From: Mycolicibacter nonchromogenicus
Lineage (GTDB): Bacteria; Actinomycetota; Actinomycetes; Mycobacteriales; Mycobacteriaceae
DNA length: 64,000 nt
Direction: 5' to 3'
Assembly: GCF_002101775.1 (NCBI RefSeq)
Contig: NZ_LQPI01000046.1
Location: forward strand, 1-64,000
A program made the translations under genes and the position numbers. Shown here one piece after another: positions 33,401 through 44,667 of this stretch. The notes under the pieces were generated by a model. That model was not told where the DNA came from. It saw nothing but the letters and a program-made list of their open reading frames with translations, and searched no databases. Every line of letters starts with the position of its first letter. Position 1 is the stretch's first letter.

Positions 33401-34375
33401 CACGGCCAGGTCCCAGCCCATCAGCGGCAGCCCGATCTGTACCGGGCCGGTGCCGTCGAGCCGCGCCGCGCAGGCCACCACCGTGGTCTCGGTGGGGCCG
33501 TAGGTGTTCCACACCTCGCGACCGTCCACCGCCAGCCGGGCCACCAGCTCCGGTGGGCAGGATTCGCCGCCGAAGATCAGCAGCCGGACCGCCTCGAGCG
33601 CCTCGGCCGGCCACAGTGCCGCCAGCGTCGGCACCGTGGAAACCACGGTCACGTCGCGCGCCACCAGCCACGGCCCCAGGTCCATCCCGCTGCGCACCAG
33701 TGACCGTGGTGCCGGGACCAGGCAGGCGCCGTAGCGCCAGGCCAGCCACATCTCTTCGCAGGACGCGTCGAACGCCACCGAAAGCCCGGCCAATACGCGG
33801 TCGCCGGGCCCGATCGGGTTGTCCTGCAAGAACAACTGGGCTTCGGCGTCGACGAAGGCCGCCGCGCTGCGGTGCGTGATCGCCACGCCTTTCGGGGTGC
33901 CGGTGGACCCCGAGGTGAAGATGATCCAGGCGTCGTCGCTGGTCTTCGGTGCGGTGGCTCGCCAGCCGCGCGACGTACCTGGGCCGCGGGTCAATCCCCG
34001 TTCGGTGATCACCGCGGCCACCTGGGCTTCGCTGAACACCAGCTCGGCGCGCTCGGGTGGGTCGTCGGCGTCGACCGGCACGTAGGCCGCGCCGGCGGCC
34101 AGCGTCGACAGGATCGCCACGTACAGCGCGTAATTGCCCGACGGCATTCGGATGCCGATGCGATCGCCCCGCCCGATGCCGCGTGCCCCCAGCCACGCGA
34201 CACTGTCGGTGATGTCCTCGATCAGCTCCGCATAGGTCAACACCACATTGCCGTCGTCGATGGCGGGCGCGTCGGGGTAGCGGGCGGCGGTCTCCTGCAG
34301 AATGTCGATCAGGGTGCGGGCCTGCGGCGCCGCGGAACCGCGCAGGTATTGCGCAGGGACTTGCAGTGAGGGCAC
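30449..34375 (-). CDS. Pls-like single-module NRPS (A-T-membrane-acyltransferase), probable poly-amino-acid synthetase
   Basis: A 1308-residue membrane protein, almost the size of Streptomyces albulus epsilon-polylysine synthetase (about 1319). Adenylation domain, residues 1-490: A3 IIFTSGSTGTPKG, A4 FDASCEEMW, A5 NTYGPTETT, A7 YRSGDLVRL, A10 PTRTSGKVDRDAL. Carrier domain: ALGGGSLQA with Ser539. From about 590 it has paired membrane helices separating three left-handed beta-helix-like tandem domains with hexapeptide repeats (for example GNDATIGARTTLFPGAVIGKDADV). There is no thioesterase. Hand-aligned pocket residues (D, A, E, S, I, G, T, V, V, K) are lysine-like. GTG start 34375. Co-translated with an M1 peptidase. 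Product unproven. Confidence 0.9.
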   Translation of the reverse strand: MPSLQVPAQYLRGSAAPQARTLIDILQETAARYPDAPAIDDGNVVLTYAELIEDITDSVAWLGARGIGRGDRIGIRMPSGNYALYVAILSTLAAGAAYVPVDADDPPERAELVFSEAQVAAVITERGLTRGPGTSRGWRATAPKTSDDAWIIFTSGSTGTPKGVAITHRSAAAFVDAEAQLFLQDNPIGPGDRVLAGLSVAFDASCEEMWLAWRYGACLVPAPRSLVRSGMDLGPWLVARDVTVVSTVPTLAALWPAEALEAVRLLIFGGESCPPELVARLAVDGREVWNTYGPTETTVVACAARLDGTGPVQIGLPLMGWDLAVLGPDETPVATGEVGELVIGGAGLGRYLDPDRDAEKYAPLPALGWPRAYRSGDLVRLDADGLVFCGRADDQVKVGGRRIELGEVDSALVTLPGVSGAAAAVRTSATGSPLLVGYLVSTDPDFDLEAARAALGRQLPAALVPRLVLVDELPTRTSGKVDRDALPWPVGPEPGALPGGVLGADPDSTLGWLAGLWRDVLGAPVDDEQADFFALGGGSLQAAQLVAAVRQRYPQTTVAQLYDRPRLGSLAGFLDDMGRRDPDEQAASRTIEPTPWQTQAAQVLLSVPLATLTGLQWVTWLALLNNVVLAVRPLPWLVGLNWWWVIAAFVLFVTPLGRMGIAALGARALLANLRPGTYRRGGPEHLRVWIAERLATASGAENLSGAPWLVYYARALGNKVGEGVDLHSAPPVTGMLTLGHRCSIEPEVDLAGHWIDGDAFHVGPMTVGNDATIGARTTLFPGAVIGKDADVAPGSGVVGEVKKGQYWTGSPAVKSGKAHHPWPDHRPPPRRIWAAVYGLTSLALAALPLLALGAGLAVLVYAVRDCATLGEAIRPAVLSIPPAALVAMFGYAALTVIGVRLLSIGLRDGYHPVRSRVGWQLWATERLMDAAREYLFPLYAGLITPWWLRLLGAEVGRGTEISTALVIPKFTTIADGAFLADDTMVASYELGGGWIHVAPATIGRRAFLGNSGITQPGRQVPDNSLVAVLSTAPHKSKTGSSWLGSPPVRLRRKAADLDVERTFDPPLALKLMRAVMETFRLIPVMVTFAIGAAVLGVLQWGATQYGYGWTALGSGVTLLAAGAVAGGSAVAAKWLIVGRIRAAQRPLWSSFVWRNEVSDAFVETVAAPWFARAATGTPVMNLWLRALGAGIGRGVWCETYWLPEADLVTLAPGATVNRGCVVQTHLFHDRIMQMDTVTLDAGATLGPNCVALPAARLGAGATVGPASLVMRGDEVPAGTRWQGNPIAPWLVPGKKRGASAPASQEPAA

Positions 34376-34447
34376 GACTGTAGAACGTACCCAGCGCGGT
34401 CGCGGGTCGCGGCGCGTCGTGGTCGGCTCGGCGCGTTGTTCCTGGGC

Positions 34448-35719
34448 CTACTGTTGGTGCCGCCCGCGTCGGCGGTGCACGCCGTAGCCGGCGATGCCCA
34501 CGGCGAACACCACGAGCCCGGCCAGGACCGAGCTGAGTGGCAACGCGAACGCGACGACGACGCAGCCCACCAGGCCGATGATGGGGATCGGACGCGACGG
34601 CCGTCCCTCGGCGGGGGACAGGGTCGCGGCCGCGGCGTTGGCCACGGCGTAGTACACCAGGACCGCGAACGAGGAGAACCCGATGGCGCCACGGATATCG
34701 GTCGTGGCGGCCAGTACGGCGACTACCAGGCCGACCGCGATCTCGGCGCGGTGCGGCACCCCGGACCGGGGATGCACCGCGGTCAGATATCCGGGCAGAT
34801 ACCGGTCACGGGCCATGGCCAGGGTGGTCCGCGACACTCCCAGAATCAGGGCCAATAGGGACCCGGTGGCCGCGAGAATCGCTCCGATCTGGACTGCCAG
34901 GCTCAGCTTGCCCGCCCCGGCGGCCGTCACGACCTGCGCCAGGGGCGCGGATGCACCGGCCAGACCTTGTGGGCCAAGAACTTTCAATGCCGCCACCGCC
35001 ACCAGCGCGTACACCACCAGTGTGATGGCCAGGGCGATCGGGATCGCGCGGGGAATGGTGCGGGCTGGGTCCCGCACCTCCTCGCCCAGCGTGGCGATGC
35101 GGGCGTAGCCGGCGAACGCAAAGAACAGCAGGCCCGCTGCCTGCAGCACCCCCGGCACCGACACCGCCGAGTGGTCGAACCGCAAGGAGTGCGTGGCTTC
35201 GGCGCCCAGGGCGGTCACCACGACCGCAGCCAGCACCGCCAGCACTGCCGCCACGATCACCCGGGTCAGCCACGCCGATTTCTGCACGCCCAGCACGTTG
35301 ACGGCGGTCAGCCCGACCACCACCGCCACCGCGATCGCATGCCCGTGCGCGGGCCACGCATAGATACCCACGGTCAGGGCCATCGCCGCGCACGACGCGG
35401 TCTTGCCGACGACGAATCCCCACCCGGCCAGATACCCGAAGAAAGGGCCCAGTCGCTCGCGCCCGTACACGTAGGCGCCGCCGGAGGTGGGATACCGTGC
35501 CGCCAGCCGCGCCGTGGAGGTCGCGTTGCAGTAGGCGATGACCGCCGCCACGACCAATCCGATCAGCATCGCCGCGCCGGCGGCGTGGGCCGCCGGCGCC
35601 AACGCCACGAATATGCCGGCGCCGAGCATCGAGCCGAGCCCGATCGTCACGGCGTCGAATGTGCCCAGCTGGCGCCGCAGTTCGCCGGATTTGCGCTGAT
35701 GCGTCGCGTGATCGTCCAT
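34448..35719 (-). CDS. APC-family amino acid permease
   Basis: A 423-residue transporter with 12 predicted helices. The first helix has the family's GLGSMLGAGIFVALAP substrate loop, and later SGGAYVYGRERLGPFFGYLAGW matches TM3. ATG 35719 is chosen because GGTGGGAG sits just before; an in-frame GTG lies 9 bp upstream. It lies in the same direction and 73 bp upstream of the Pls-like gene, so it may supply the amino acid substrate, but substrate cannot be told from sequence. Confidence 0.9.
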   Translation of the reverse strand: MDDHATHQRKSGELRRQLGTFDAVTIGLGSMLGAGIFVALAPAAHAAGAAMLIGLVVAAVIAYCNATSTARLAARYPTSGGAYVYGRERLGPFFGYLAGWGFVVGKTASCAAMALTVGIYAWPAHGHAIAVAVVVGLTAVNVLGVQKSAWLTRVIVAAVLAVLAAVVVTALGAEATHSLRFDHSAVSVPGVLQAAGLLFFAFAGYARIATLGEEVRDPARTIPRAIPIALAITLVVYALVAVAALKVLGPQGLAGASAPLAQVVTAAGAGKLSLAVQIGAILAATGSLLALILGVSRTTLAMARDRYLPGYLTAVHPRSGVPHRAEIAVGLVVAVLAATTDIRGAIGFSSFAVLVYYAVANAAAATLSPAEGRPSRPIPIIGLVGCVVVAFALPLSSVLAGLVVFAVGIAGYGVHRRRGRHQQ

Positions 35720-35734
35720 CACTCCCACCCGTCT

Positions 35735-38558
<2,824 letters not shown>

Positions 38559-38576
38559 GTCTGTGGCATACTGGCC

Positions 38577-38703
38577 GGTCGGAGGGGAGTATTCCCCAAT
38601 TCGCAGTGTCGTCATCACGTCGCCCCTCATCGGGTGACCGGGGCTGTGGGCCGGGGCGCCGGCGGAAGAGACCTCCAGCGCTGCAATGACGCTGGAGGTT
38701 TAA
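38577..38703 (+). promoter_or_regulatory. yybP-ykoY (manganese) riboswitch
   Basis: Between galE1 and the P-type ATPase gene the conserved pieces are all present: GGAGGGGAGTATTCCCC (38581-38597) as the 5' element, a variable GC-rich middle, and the closing hairpin ACCTCCAGCG / CGCTGGAGGT with the loop TGCAATGA (38671-38700). The ATG is 6 nt past the aptamer, so Mn2+ would act on ribosome access or termination in the leader. A CATACT -10 box at 38567-38572 fits a start near 38579. Confidence 0.88.
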
Positions 38704-38706
38704 CCC

Positions 38707-41700
38707 ATGGATGTGTTCGCACTCGGCCGTTTCGGACTGGACGCCGTAGGCGCCGTCGCCTCGGCGAGCCTGGATCTCGCTGCCATCCCGCTGCGCGAAG
38801 GCGCCAAGATTCTGGCCGGTGACCGCTCCGATCTGACCAGCCGGCGCAGCTGGCGCGGCGCCGGACGGGCCTGGATCGAGGTGCCCGGGCTCGATGACAC
38901 CGACGGCGAAGATCTCGGCGCCCGGGTGCTGGAAGCCCTTCGGGCCCAGCCCGGCGTCACCTCCGTGCGGCTGAACCGCCCGCTGTCGCGGGTGATCGTC
39001 GAGATCGGCGACCACGTTTCACTGGCCGACCTGTGCGCCACGGTGGACGCCCTGGAAAAGCAGGCGCAAGACAAAGCCGCACTGACCGAGACCGCAGCGC
39101 TGCCCGGCGACGGGCTGCTGCTGGCCACCAAGGGTGCGATGGTGGGGGTCAACGCGGTGGGGTTGGCGATCGCCACCGTGGGCAGCGCGATGCGCCTGCC
39201 GGCCGCGCCCAAGGTCTTCGACGCCGCGGCGTCGGTGGCCCGCTACCAGCCGTTGGTGCGCAACGCTCTGGAAAGCCGGATCGGGCCGGAGAAGGCCGAG
39301 CAGGTGCTTTCGCTGGTCTCGCTCGGGGCTCACGTCATCACCATGTCGCCGGCGATCCTGGCGGTGGACCTGATGGTGGAGGGGCTCAAAGCCGCCGAGA
39401 CCCGTGCCGGGGCGCTGGCCTGGAACCGCTACGAGCCGGAGCTGGCCCGCTTCGCAGAGCACTCCGACGTGCACATCTCCGCGCGGCCGATCCCGCGGCC
39501 GGACGGTGCCGCCGAGCGGTACATGAAGGGCGCCGCGATGGCGCAACTGGTCGCCGCCGGGGCGGTGGGCGCATTGACCCGCAACGTGGACATGACCTCG
39601 AGTGCGATCCTGGCCACCTCACCGAAAGCGGTGCGCACCAGCTGCGAGTCGTTCGCCGCGACGCTGGGACAGGGACTTGCCGATTCGCACGAGGTGTTGC
39701 CGCTGCGGCCGGAAAGCCTGCGTCAACTCGACAAGATCGACACCGTGGTCATCGACCCGCGGGCGCTGACCGGTGAACAACGCCGGGTGGTGCAGATCCG
39801 TGGGGCCGGCGAGCACGAGCTGCCGAAGGCGTGGAACAGCGCGCAGAGCCTGCTCGACAAGGCCGGACTGCGCCCCGGTTGGCACCGGGTTCCCGGCATG
39901 ACGGGTCGCGGGTCGGCCAAGGAGCCGGTGGAAGCGTTGATCCTGCCCGCGCATCATGCGCTGGCCTCGGCGGTGGTGCTGGAAGGACGCGCCTCCGGCG
40001 CGGAGCTGGTCACGGTGGACACCGCGATCCTCGGCGAGCTGCGTCCGGGTTTCGACGACATCCGGCCGGTCTCCGGCGACGATCTCGACGGCGCACTGGC
40101 CGCGGCCGTGACCGATCTGCAGCAGTCCGGCCGCACCGTGGCGGTGCTGTCCACCTCAGCAGCGCAGGCGCTGGCGGCGGCGGATCTGGCGCTGGGTGTC
40201 ATGCCGACCAGCGAAGAGGACGGCGTGCCTCCGCCGTTCTACGCCGACCTGCTGCTGGCCGACCTCGCCGGAGCTTGGCACGTGCTGCGCGCGCTGCCGG
40301 CCGCCCGCACGGCCACCGAGCGTGGGATCGCGATCTCGATCGGGGCGTCGTCTATCGCCGGGCTGCTGCTGGTCCGCGGGGTTCGGGCGACCATCCCCGG
40401 CGTCAGCACGGGACAGAGCCGCGGACCGGGCCCGGTGACCGTCGGTGCGGGCGCCGGAATGCTGTCGGGATACCTGCTGGCCCGACGGGTGCTGCGTGCG
40501 CACGCACCCAAGCCGGCACCGGCCTACGAGTGGCACGCCATGACAGTCGAGCAGGCGCGGGAGCTGTTGACGCCGGACGCGCTGACGCCGCTGTCCGAAC
40601 GCGCGCCGGTGGATGCCGAAGCCCAAGGCGTGTTCTGGCCGTACTTCCACGCCGTGCGGGAAGAGTTGTCCGACCCGATGACGCCGATCCTGGCGCTGTG
40701 CTCGGCGGCTACCGCCATGCTGGGCTCGCCGATCGACGCGGTGATGGTGGGCACGGTGCTCACCGGCAACGCCATGCTGGCCGCCTACCAGCGGCTGCGG
40801 GCCGAGAGCCGGCTGAACACCCTGCTGGCCCAGCAGGCGCCGCCGGCCCGCGTCGTGCTGATGGACGCCGACGGTTCGCCGACCTACCACGAGATCCCCG
40901 CCGAACAGCTGCTGCCCGGTGACCTGATCGAGGTGCGCAGCAACGAGGTGGTGCCCGCCGACGCCCGGACCATCGAGGTGTCCGACGTGGAGGTCGACGA
41001 GTCGGCGCTGACCGGCGAATCGCTGTCGGTCGGCAAACAGCTGGACCCCACACCCGGTGCCGAGCTGGCCGAGCGCAGCTCCATGCTCTACGCCGGTACC
41101 ACGGTGATCGCGGGCAAGGCGCTGGCCATGGTGACCGCGGTGGGTGCCGACACCCAGGCCCGGCGGGCTGCCGAACTGGCCGCCGGCGAGCTGCCCGAGG
41201 TCGGCCTGCAGCACCACCTGTCCCAGCTGATGTACCGGACCTTCCCGTACAGCGCCGCCGGCGGTGTGGCGGTCGGTGCGCTCGGCCTGTTGCGCCAGGG
41301 CGGCCTGCGGGTTGCGCTCGGCAATGCGATCGCGGTCGCTATCGCCGCCGTCCCCGAGGGGATGCCGCTGATGGCCACCCTGGCTCAGCACGCGTCGTCG
41401 CAGCGACTGACCAAAACCGGTGCGCTGGTGCGAATCCCGCGGTCGGTTGAGGCGCTCGGCCGGGTCGAGGTGGTCTGCTTCGACAAGACCGGAACGCTCA
41501 GTGAGAACCGTCTGCGGGTCGCCACGGTGCGCCCGCTCGCGGGATATTCCGACGACGACGTACTCGGCACTGCCGCACAGGCGGCGCCGGCTCCCGACGG
41601 TGCGGCTCACGCGCACGCCACCGACCAGGCCATCGTCGAGGGTGCGGCGGCCGCCGCCGGTGCCCGGCGCTGGACCGAACCCGACGCGCACCTGCCGTTC

Positions 41701-43332
41701 CGCTCCGGTCGCGCCTTCTCGGCGTCGGTGCTGGGAACGGAGCTGCTCGTCAAGGGCGCACCGGAAGTGGTGTTGGGGGCCTGCAAGAACGCCGACGCGA
41801 AGGTCGAGCAGCAGGTGGCTGAGATGGCGGCTCAGGGGTTGCGGGTGATCGCGGTCGCCCACGGCAAGCTGACCGCCGCCCAGGCGCGGGAGGTCCGCGA
41901 AGAGCCAGAAGCCACCGAACGGCTGGTGGGCAGCGGGGCCGCCGGTCTGACACTGCTCGGCTTCCTGGGCCTGGCCGACACTCCCCGGGCGGATGCTCCG
42001 CAGCTGCTGGCCGACCTGGCCGCCCGTGGTGTCGACATCCGGATGATCACCGGTGACCACCCGATCACAGCCACCGCGATCGCCGCCGAGATGGGCGTGA
42101 CCGTCGCCCCCGAGCACGTCATCACCGGCTCGGAGTGGAATGCCTTGAACCGCAAGGAACAAGAGCGTGTGGTCTGCGAGCGGGTGATCTTCGCCCGGAT
42201 GTCGCCGGAGAACAAGGTGCAGATCGTTCAGACCCTGGAGCGGGCTGGACGGGTGACGGCGATGGTGGGCGACGGCGCCAACGACGCCGCCGCGATCCGC
42301 GCCGCCACAGTGGGCCTGGGGGTTGTTGCGCACGGCAGCGACTCGGCGCATGCCACCGCCGATGTTGTGCTGACCGACGGCAAGATCGGCGCGCTGGTCG
42401 ACGCGATCGACGAGGGCCGCCGACTGTGGAGGGGCGTGCAACTGGCCATCTCCGGACTGCTGGGCGGAAACGCCGGCGAAGTGATGTTCTCCGTCATCGG
42501 CACGGCGATCACCGGGAATTCACCGCTGAACACCCGGCAGCTGCTGCTGATGAACACCCTGACCGACGCACTGCCGGCCACCGCCGTGGCGGTGAGCACT
42601 CCCGCCGGCCCGATCGGTGACGCGGTGCCCGGACTCGACGAGCGCAAACTGTGGCGCGCGGTGGCGTTCCGCGGCGGAGTCACCGCCGCGGCGGGCACCG
42701 CCGCCTGGGCCATGGCCTCCGCAACGGGTCTGCCGCAGCGGGCCGCAACGGTGGCGCTGATCTCGCTGGTGACCACCGAACTCGGTCAGACCATTGTCGA
42801 TTCGCGGGCACCGATGGTGCTGGCCACGGCCGCCGGATCCTTTGTGCTGTTCGCGGGGATGGTCTCCACGCCCGGGGTCAGCCAGCTGCTCGGTTGCACT
42901 CCGGTCGGCCCCATCGGCTGGGCGCAGGGTCTGGGCACAGCCGCCGCGGCCACCGCCGCAGTGGCCGTGGCCAGCCGATTCTCGAGCGCGACCAAGGCAA
43001 TCGACGCGTCCCCCAAGGAGATCGAGCCCCCCGCCCGGGCGCTGACGCTGGTACCGGCGCTAGAGGCGCCGGCAGCCGAGAAGGCCCCCGCCAAGAAGGC
43101 GCCCGCCAAGAAGGCGCCCGCCAAGAAGGCGCCCGCCAAGAAGGCTCCGGCCAAGCCGGTCAAGAAGGCCCCGGTCAAGAAGGCCCCGGTCAAGAAGGCG
43201 CCCGCCAAGAAGGCGCCAGCCAAGAAGGCACCCGCCAAGCAGACGCCCGCCAAGAAGACGCCCGCCAAGAAGACCCCAGCCAAGAAGGCCCCGGCCAAGA
43301 AGTCTTCCGCGAAGCTGGAACTGGTGCGCTGA
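38707..43332 (+). CDS. ctpH: P-type cation-transporting ATPase, CtpH-like
   Basis: A 1541-residue P-type ATPase close in size to M. tuberculosis CtpH (about 1539). It has a long N-terminal region (about 1-640) with a degenerate HMA-like segment ([20 protein letters not shown]) and extra membrane helices. The actuator TGES motif is [10 protein letters not shown], the phosphorylation motif [12 protein letters not shown] has Asp926, and the hinge is [15 protein letters not shown]. The tail (about 1459-1535) is a Lys/Ala/Pro repeat (APAKK units) like those of mycobacterial TopA and HupB. The riboswitch in its leader suggests Mn2+ as inducer and likely cargo. It is inserted between galE1 and Rv3632-type genes, unlike in M. 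tuberculosis. Confidence 0.92.
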   Translation: MDVFALGRFGLDAVGAVASASLDLAAIPLREGAKILAGDRSDLTSRRSWRGAGRAWIEVPGLDDTDGEDLGARVLEALRAQPGVTSVRLNRPLSRVIVEIGDHVSLADLCATVDALEKQAQDKAALTETAALPGDGLLLATKGAMVGVNAVGLAIATVGSAMRLPAAPKVFDAAASVARYQPLVRNALESRIGPEKAEQVLSLVSLGAHVITMSPAILAVDLMVEGLKAAETRAGALAWNRYEPELARFAEHSDVHISARPIPRPDGAAERYMKGAAMAQLVAAGAVGALTRNVDMTSSAILATSPKAVRTSCESFAATLGQGLADSHEVLPLRPESLRQLDKIDTVVIDPRALTGEQRRVVQIRGAGEHELPKAWNSAQSLLDKAGLRPGWHRVPGMTGRGSAKEPVEALILPAHHALASAVVLEGRASGAELVTVDTAILGELRPGFDDIRPVSGDDLDGALAAAVTDLQQSGRTVAVLSTSAAQALAAADLALGVMPTSEEDGVPPPFYADLLLADLAGAWHVLRALPAARTATERGIAISIGASSIAGLLLVRGVRATIPGVSTGQSRGPGPVTVGAGAGMLSGYLLARRVLRAHAPKPAPAYEWHAMTVEQARELLTPDALTPLSERAPVDAEAQGVFWPYFHAVREELSDPMTPILALCSAATAMLGSPIDAVMVGTVLTGNAMLAAYQRLRAESRLNTLLAQQAPPARVVLMDADGSPTYHEIPAEQLLPGDLIEVRSNEVVPADARTIEVSDVEVDESALTGESLSVGKQLDPTPGAELAERSSMLYAGTTVIAGKALAMVTAVGADTQARRAAELAAGELPEVGLQHHLSQLMYRTFPYSAAGGVAVGALGLLRQGGLRVALGNAIAVAIAAVPEGMPLMATLAQHASSQRLTKTGALVRIPRSVEALGRVEVVCFDKTGTLSENRLRVATVRPLAGYSDDDVLGTAAQAAPAPDGAAHAHATDQAIVEGAAAAAGARRWTEPDAHLPFRSGRAFSASVLGTELLVKGAPEVVLGACKNADAKVEQQVAEMAAQGLRVIAVAHGKLTAAQAREVREEPEATERLVGSGAAGLTLLGFLGLADTPRADAPQLLADLAARGVDIRMITGDHPITATAIAAEMGVTVAPEHVITGSEWNALNRKEQERVVCERVIFARMSPENKVQIVQTLERAGRVTAMVGDGANDAAAIRAATVGLGVVAHGSDSAHATADVVLTDGKIGALVDAIDEGRRLWRGVQLAISGLLGGNAGEVMFSVIGTAITGNSPLNTRQLLLMNTLTDALPATAVAVSTPAGPIGDAVPGLDERKLWRAVAFRGGVTAAAGTAAWAMASATGLPQRAATVALISLVTTELGQTIVDSRAPMVLATAAGSFVLFAGMVSTPGVSQLLGCTPVGPIGWAQGLGTAAAATAAVAVASRFSSATKAIDASPKEIEPPARALTLVPALEAPAAEKAPAKKAPAKKAPAKKAPAKKAPAKPVKKAPVKKAPVKKAPAKKAPAKKAPAKQTPAKKTPAKKTPAKKAPAKKSSAKLELVR
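43080..43318 (+). repeat. Lys-Ala-Pro coding tandem repeats at the 3' end of ctpH
   Basis: About sixteen degenerate 15 bp units (AAGGCGCCCGCCAAG type) encode APAKK and PVKKA blocks. The DNA is prone to slippage, so tail length probably varies between strains. Confidence 0.85.
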
Positions 43333-43342
43333 GGCCGTCGCG

Positions 43343-43513
43343 TTACGCCGGCTGAAGCAGGGTCACCTGCCGCAGCGGTCGCCTTGTCTCCGGGCATCGG
43401 GCCTCCAGCAGGCCGATGCGCCAGAGCGCTGCGTATAACTCGACCACCGGTACCGTCAGCAGCGCCGCGGTCGCGTCGGCCAGAGGTTCTGCCAGGACTT
43501 CGGTTGCCCGCAT
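43343..43513 (-). CDS. Possible 56-residue small protein
   Basis: A minus-strand frame from ATG 43513 to TAA 43343, opening [19 protein letters not shown] and ending [13 protein letters not shown], with helical character and two cysteines absent but one Cys in EARCPET. It fills the gap between ctpH and the Rv3632-type gene. There is a weak GCAGGT ribosome site. I do not recognise the family; it may be chance. Confidence 0.35.
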   Translation of the reverse strand: MRATEVLAEPLADATAALLTVPVVELYAALWRIGLLEARCPETRRPLRQVTLLQPA

Positions 43514-43585
43514 ACCTGCAACGGTGCGGGCTCGATCAAGACAGCGGGCAAACCCACTGTTACCGCGGGAACAACTGTTGTCGAA

Positions 43586-43945
43586 TTACTGGGTGGGTGG
43601 CGGTTCCAGCGGCTGGGGCGGTTGGGCTTGGGCGAGTGCGATTACCCTCGCCAGTCGGGCATAGCGCAACTCCAGATCGCGGAACCGCATATAGGTGCTC
43701 AGCGTGGTGAAGGCGAAAACCATGATCAGCACGTACAGCATCAGATCGGTGCCGCGACGCACCCCGAGCCAGTTGGCCAGCACGGTGGTGTCGTCGGGGC
43801 GCAGCACGGCGTAGATGCCGGCCACTACGAACACCAGATAGCCGACTTTCACCCAGGCTCGCGACTGGGCGGAGCGGCGCGACAACAGCAGGTAGACCAG
43901 CAGCATCAACACCGCCGCGATCAGCAGAACCTTGATCCAGTTCAT
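43586..43945 (-). CDS. DUF2304 membrane protein (Rv3632-type)
   Basis: A 119-residue protein with three predicted membrane helices (about 5-20, 33-50 and 68-85) and a C-terminal coiled segment ending in a Pro/Gln-rich tail. DUF2304 proteins usually accompany a family 2 glycosyltransferase and are thought to assist or anchor it; here it overlaps the GT2 gene by 4 bp (ATGA at 43942-43945). Confidence 0.87.
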   Translation of the reverse strand: MNWIKVLLIAAVLMLLVYLLLSRRSAQSRAWVKVGYLVFVVAGIYAVLRPDDTTVLANWLGVRRGTDLMLYVLIMVFAFTTLSTYMRFRDLELRYARLARVIALAQAQPPQPLEPPPTQ

Positions 43946-44652
43946 CGCGACATCCTCTTGCGCAGCAATCCGTCGAACAGAATGTTGACACCGTTGAGCA
44001 GCGGCTGCCCCTTGGACTTCGAGTAGTCCGTGTAGAGCACCTCGACCGGCACTTCGCCTACCCGCCAGCAGTTTTCCGCGATGAGAGCGATGAACTCCCC
44101 GGCGTGGCCCATCCCGTTCAGGGCCAGGTCGAGACCATCGGCCACCCGCCGGTTGAACACCCGCAGTCCGTTGTGGGCATCGGAGAGCCCCAGTCGGCGT
44201 ATTCGCGGATTGAGCCACACCGCGGCCCGCAGGATCACTCGTTTGAGCGGCGGCACCGCCGCGGCTGCATCAGGTGCGGCGAACCGCGTGCCGATGACGA
44301 TGTCGAGGCCGGTGTTCTCGAGATGGTCGATCATGCGGATCAGGTCGGCCACCCGGTGCTGGCCGTCGGCGTCAAAGGTGGCGAACAGCCGGGCGCCGGG
44401 CTGGGCGCGGGCGAACTCGACCCCGGTCTGAATGGCAGCCCCCTGGCCGAGGTTGACCGGATGCCGCACGACGTAGGCGCCCGCGTGCCTTGCGGCGGCG
44501 GCGGTGTCATCGGTGCTTCCGTCGTCCACACAGACCACATCGTCGAAAACCGAACGGATCCCGGCGATCACGTCACCGATGACGGTCGCCTCGTTGAACG
44601 CCGGGACGATGACCCAGACATCGGGGTAGCGGGTGTCGATGGTCTCGAAAAT
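43942..44652 (-). CDS. Family 2 glycosyltransferase (Rv3631-type)
   Basis: About 236 residues if read from ATT 44652. GT-A features: VWVIVPAFNEATVIGDVI (first strand), VDDGSTDDT, and DADGQH as the DxD metal site, so it is a dolichol-phosphate-mannose-synthase-like enzyme that loads sugar on a polyprenyl phosphate. The first canonical start in the frame, GTG 44571, would remove the first beta strand and so cannot be right. Upstream, the frame runs back to the TGA of the preceding gene (44668-44670) with no ATG, GTG, TTG or CTG; the best candidate start is the ATT. It lies between DUF2304 and a flippase-like protein. Confidence 0.8.
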   Translation of the reverse strand: MFETIDTRYPDVWVIVPAFNEATVIGDVIAGIRSVFDDVVCVDDGSTDDTAAAARHAGAYVVRHPVNLGQGAAIQTGVEFARAQPGARLFATFDADGQHRVADLIRMIDHLENTGLDIVIGTRFAAPDAAAAVPPLKRVILRAAVWLNPRIRRLGLSDAHNGLRVFNRRVADGLDLALNGMGHAGEFIALIAENCWRVGEVPVEVLYTDYSKSKGQPLLNGVNILFDGLLRKRMSR

Positions 44653-44667
44653 ACACGCTTGCCCGGC

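Noticed and set aside
40156..42441. A 761-codon minus-strand frame inside ctpH
   Set aside because: Composition rich in Gly, His, Arg and Gln with no motif; the plus strand has the complete P-type ATPase signature.
43080..43318. CRISPR-like regular repeats
   Set aside because: The units are contiguous, in frame and encode Lys/Ala/Pro, with no spacers. No CRISPR array or cas gene is seen in the window.
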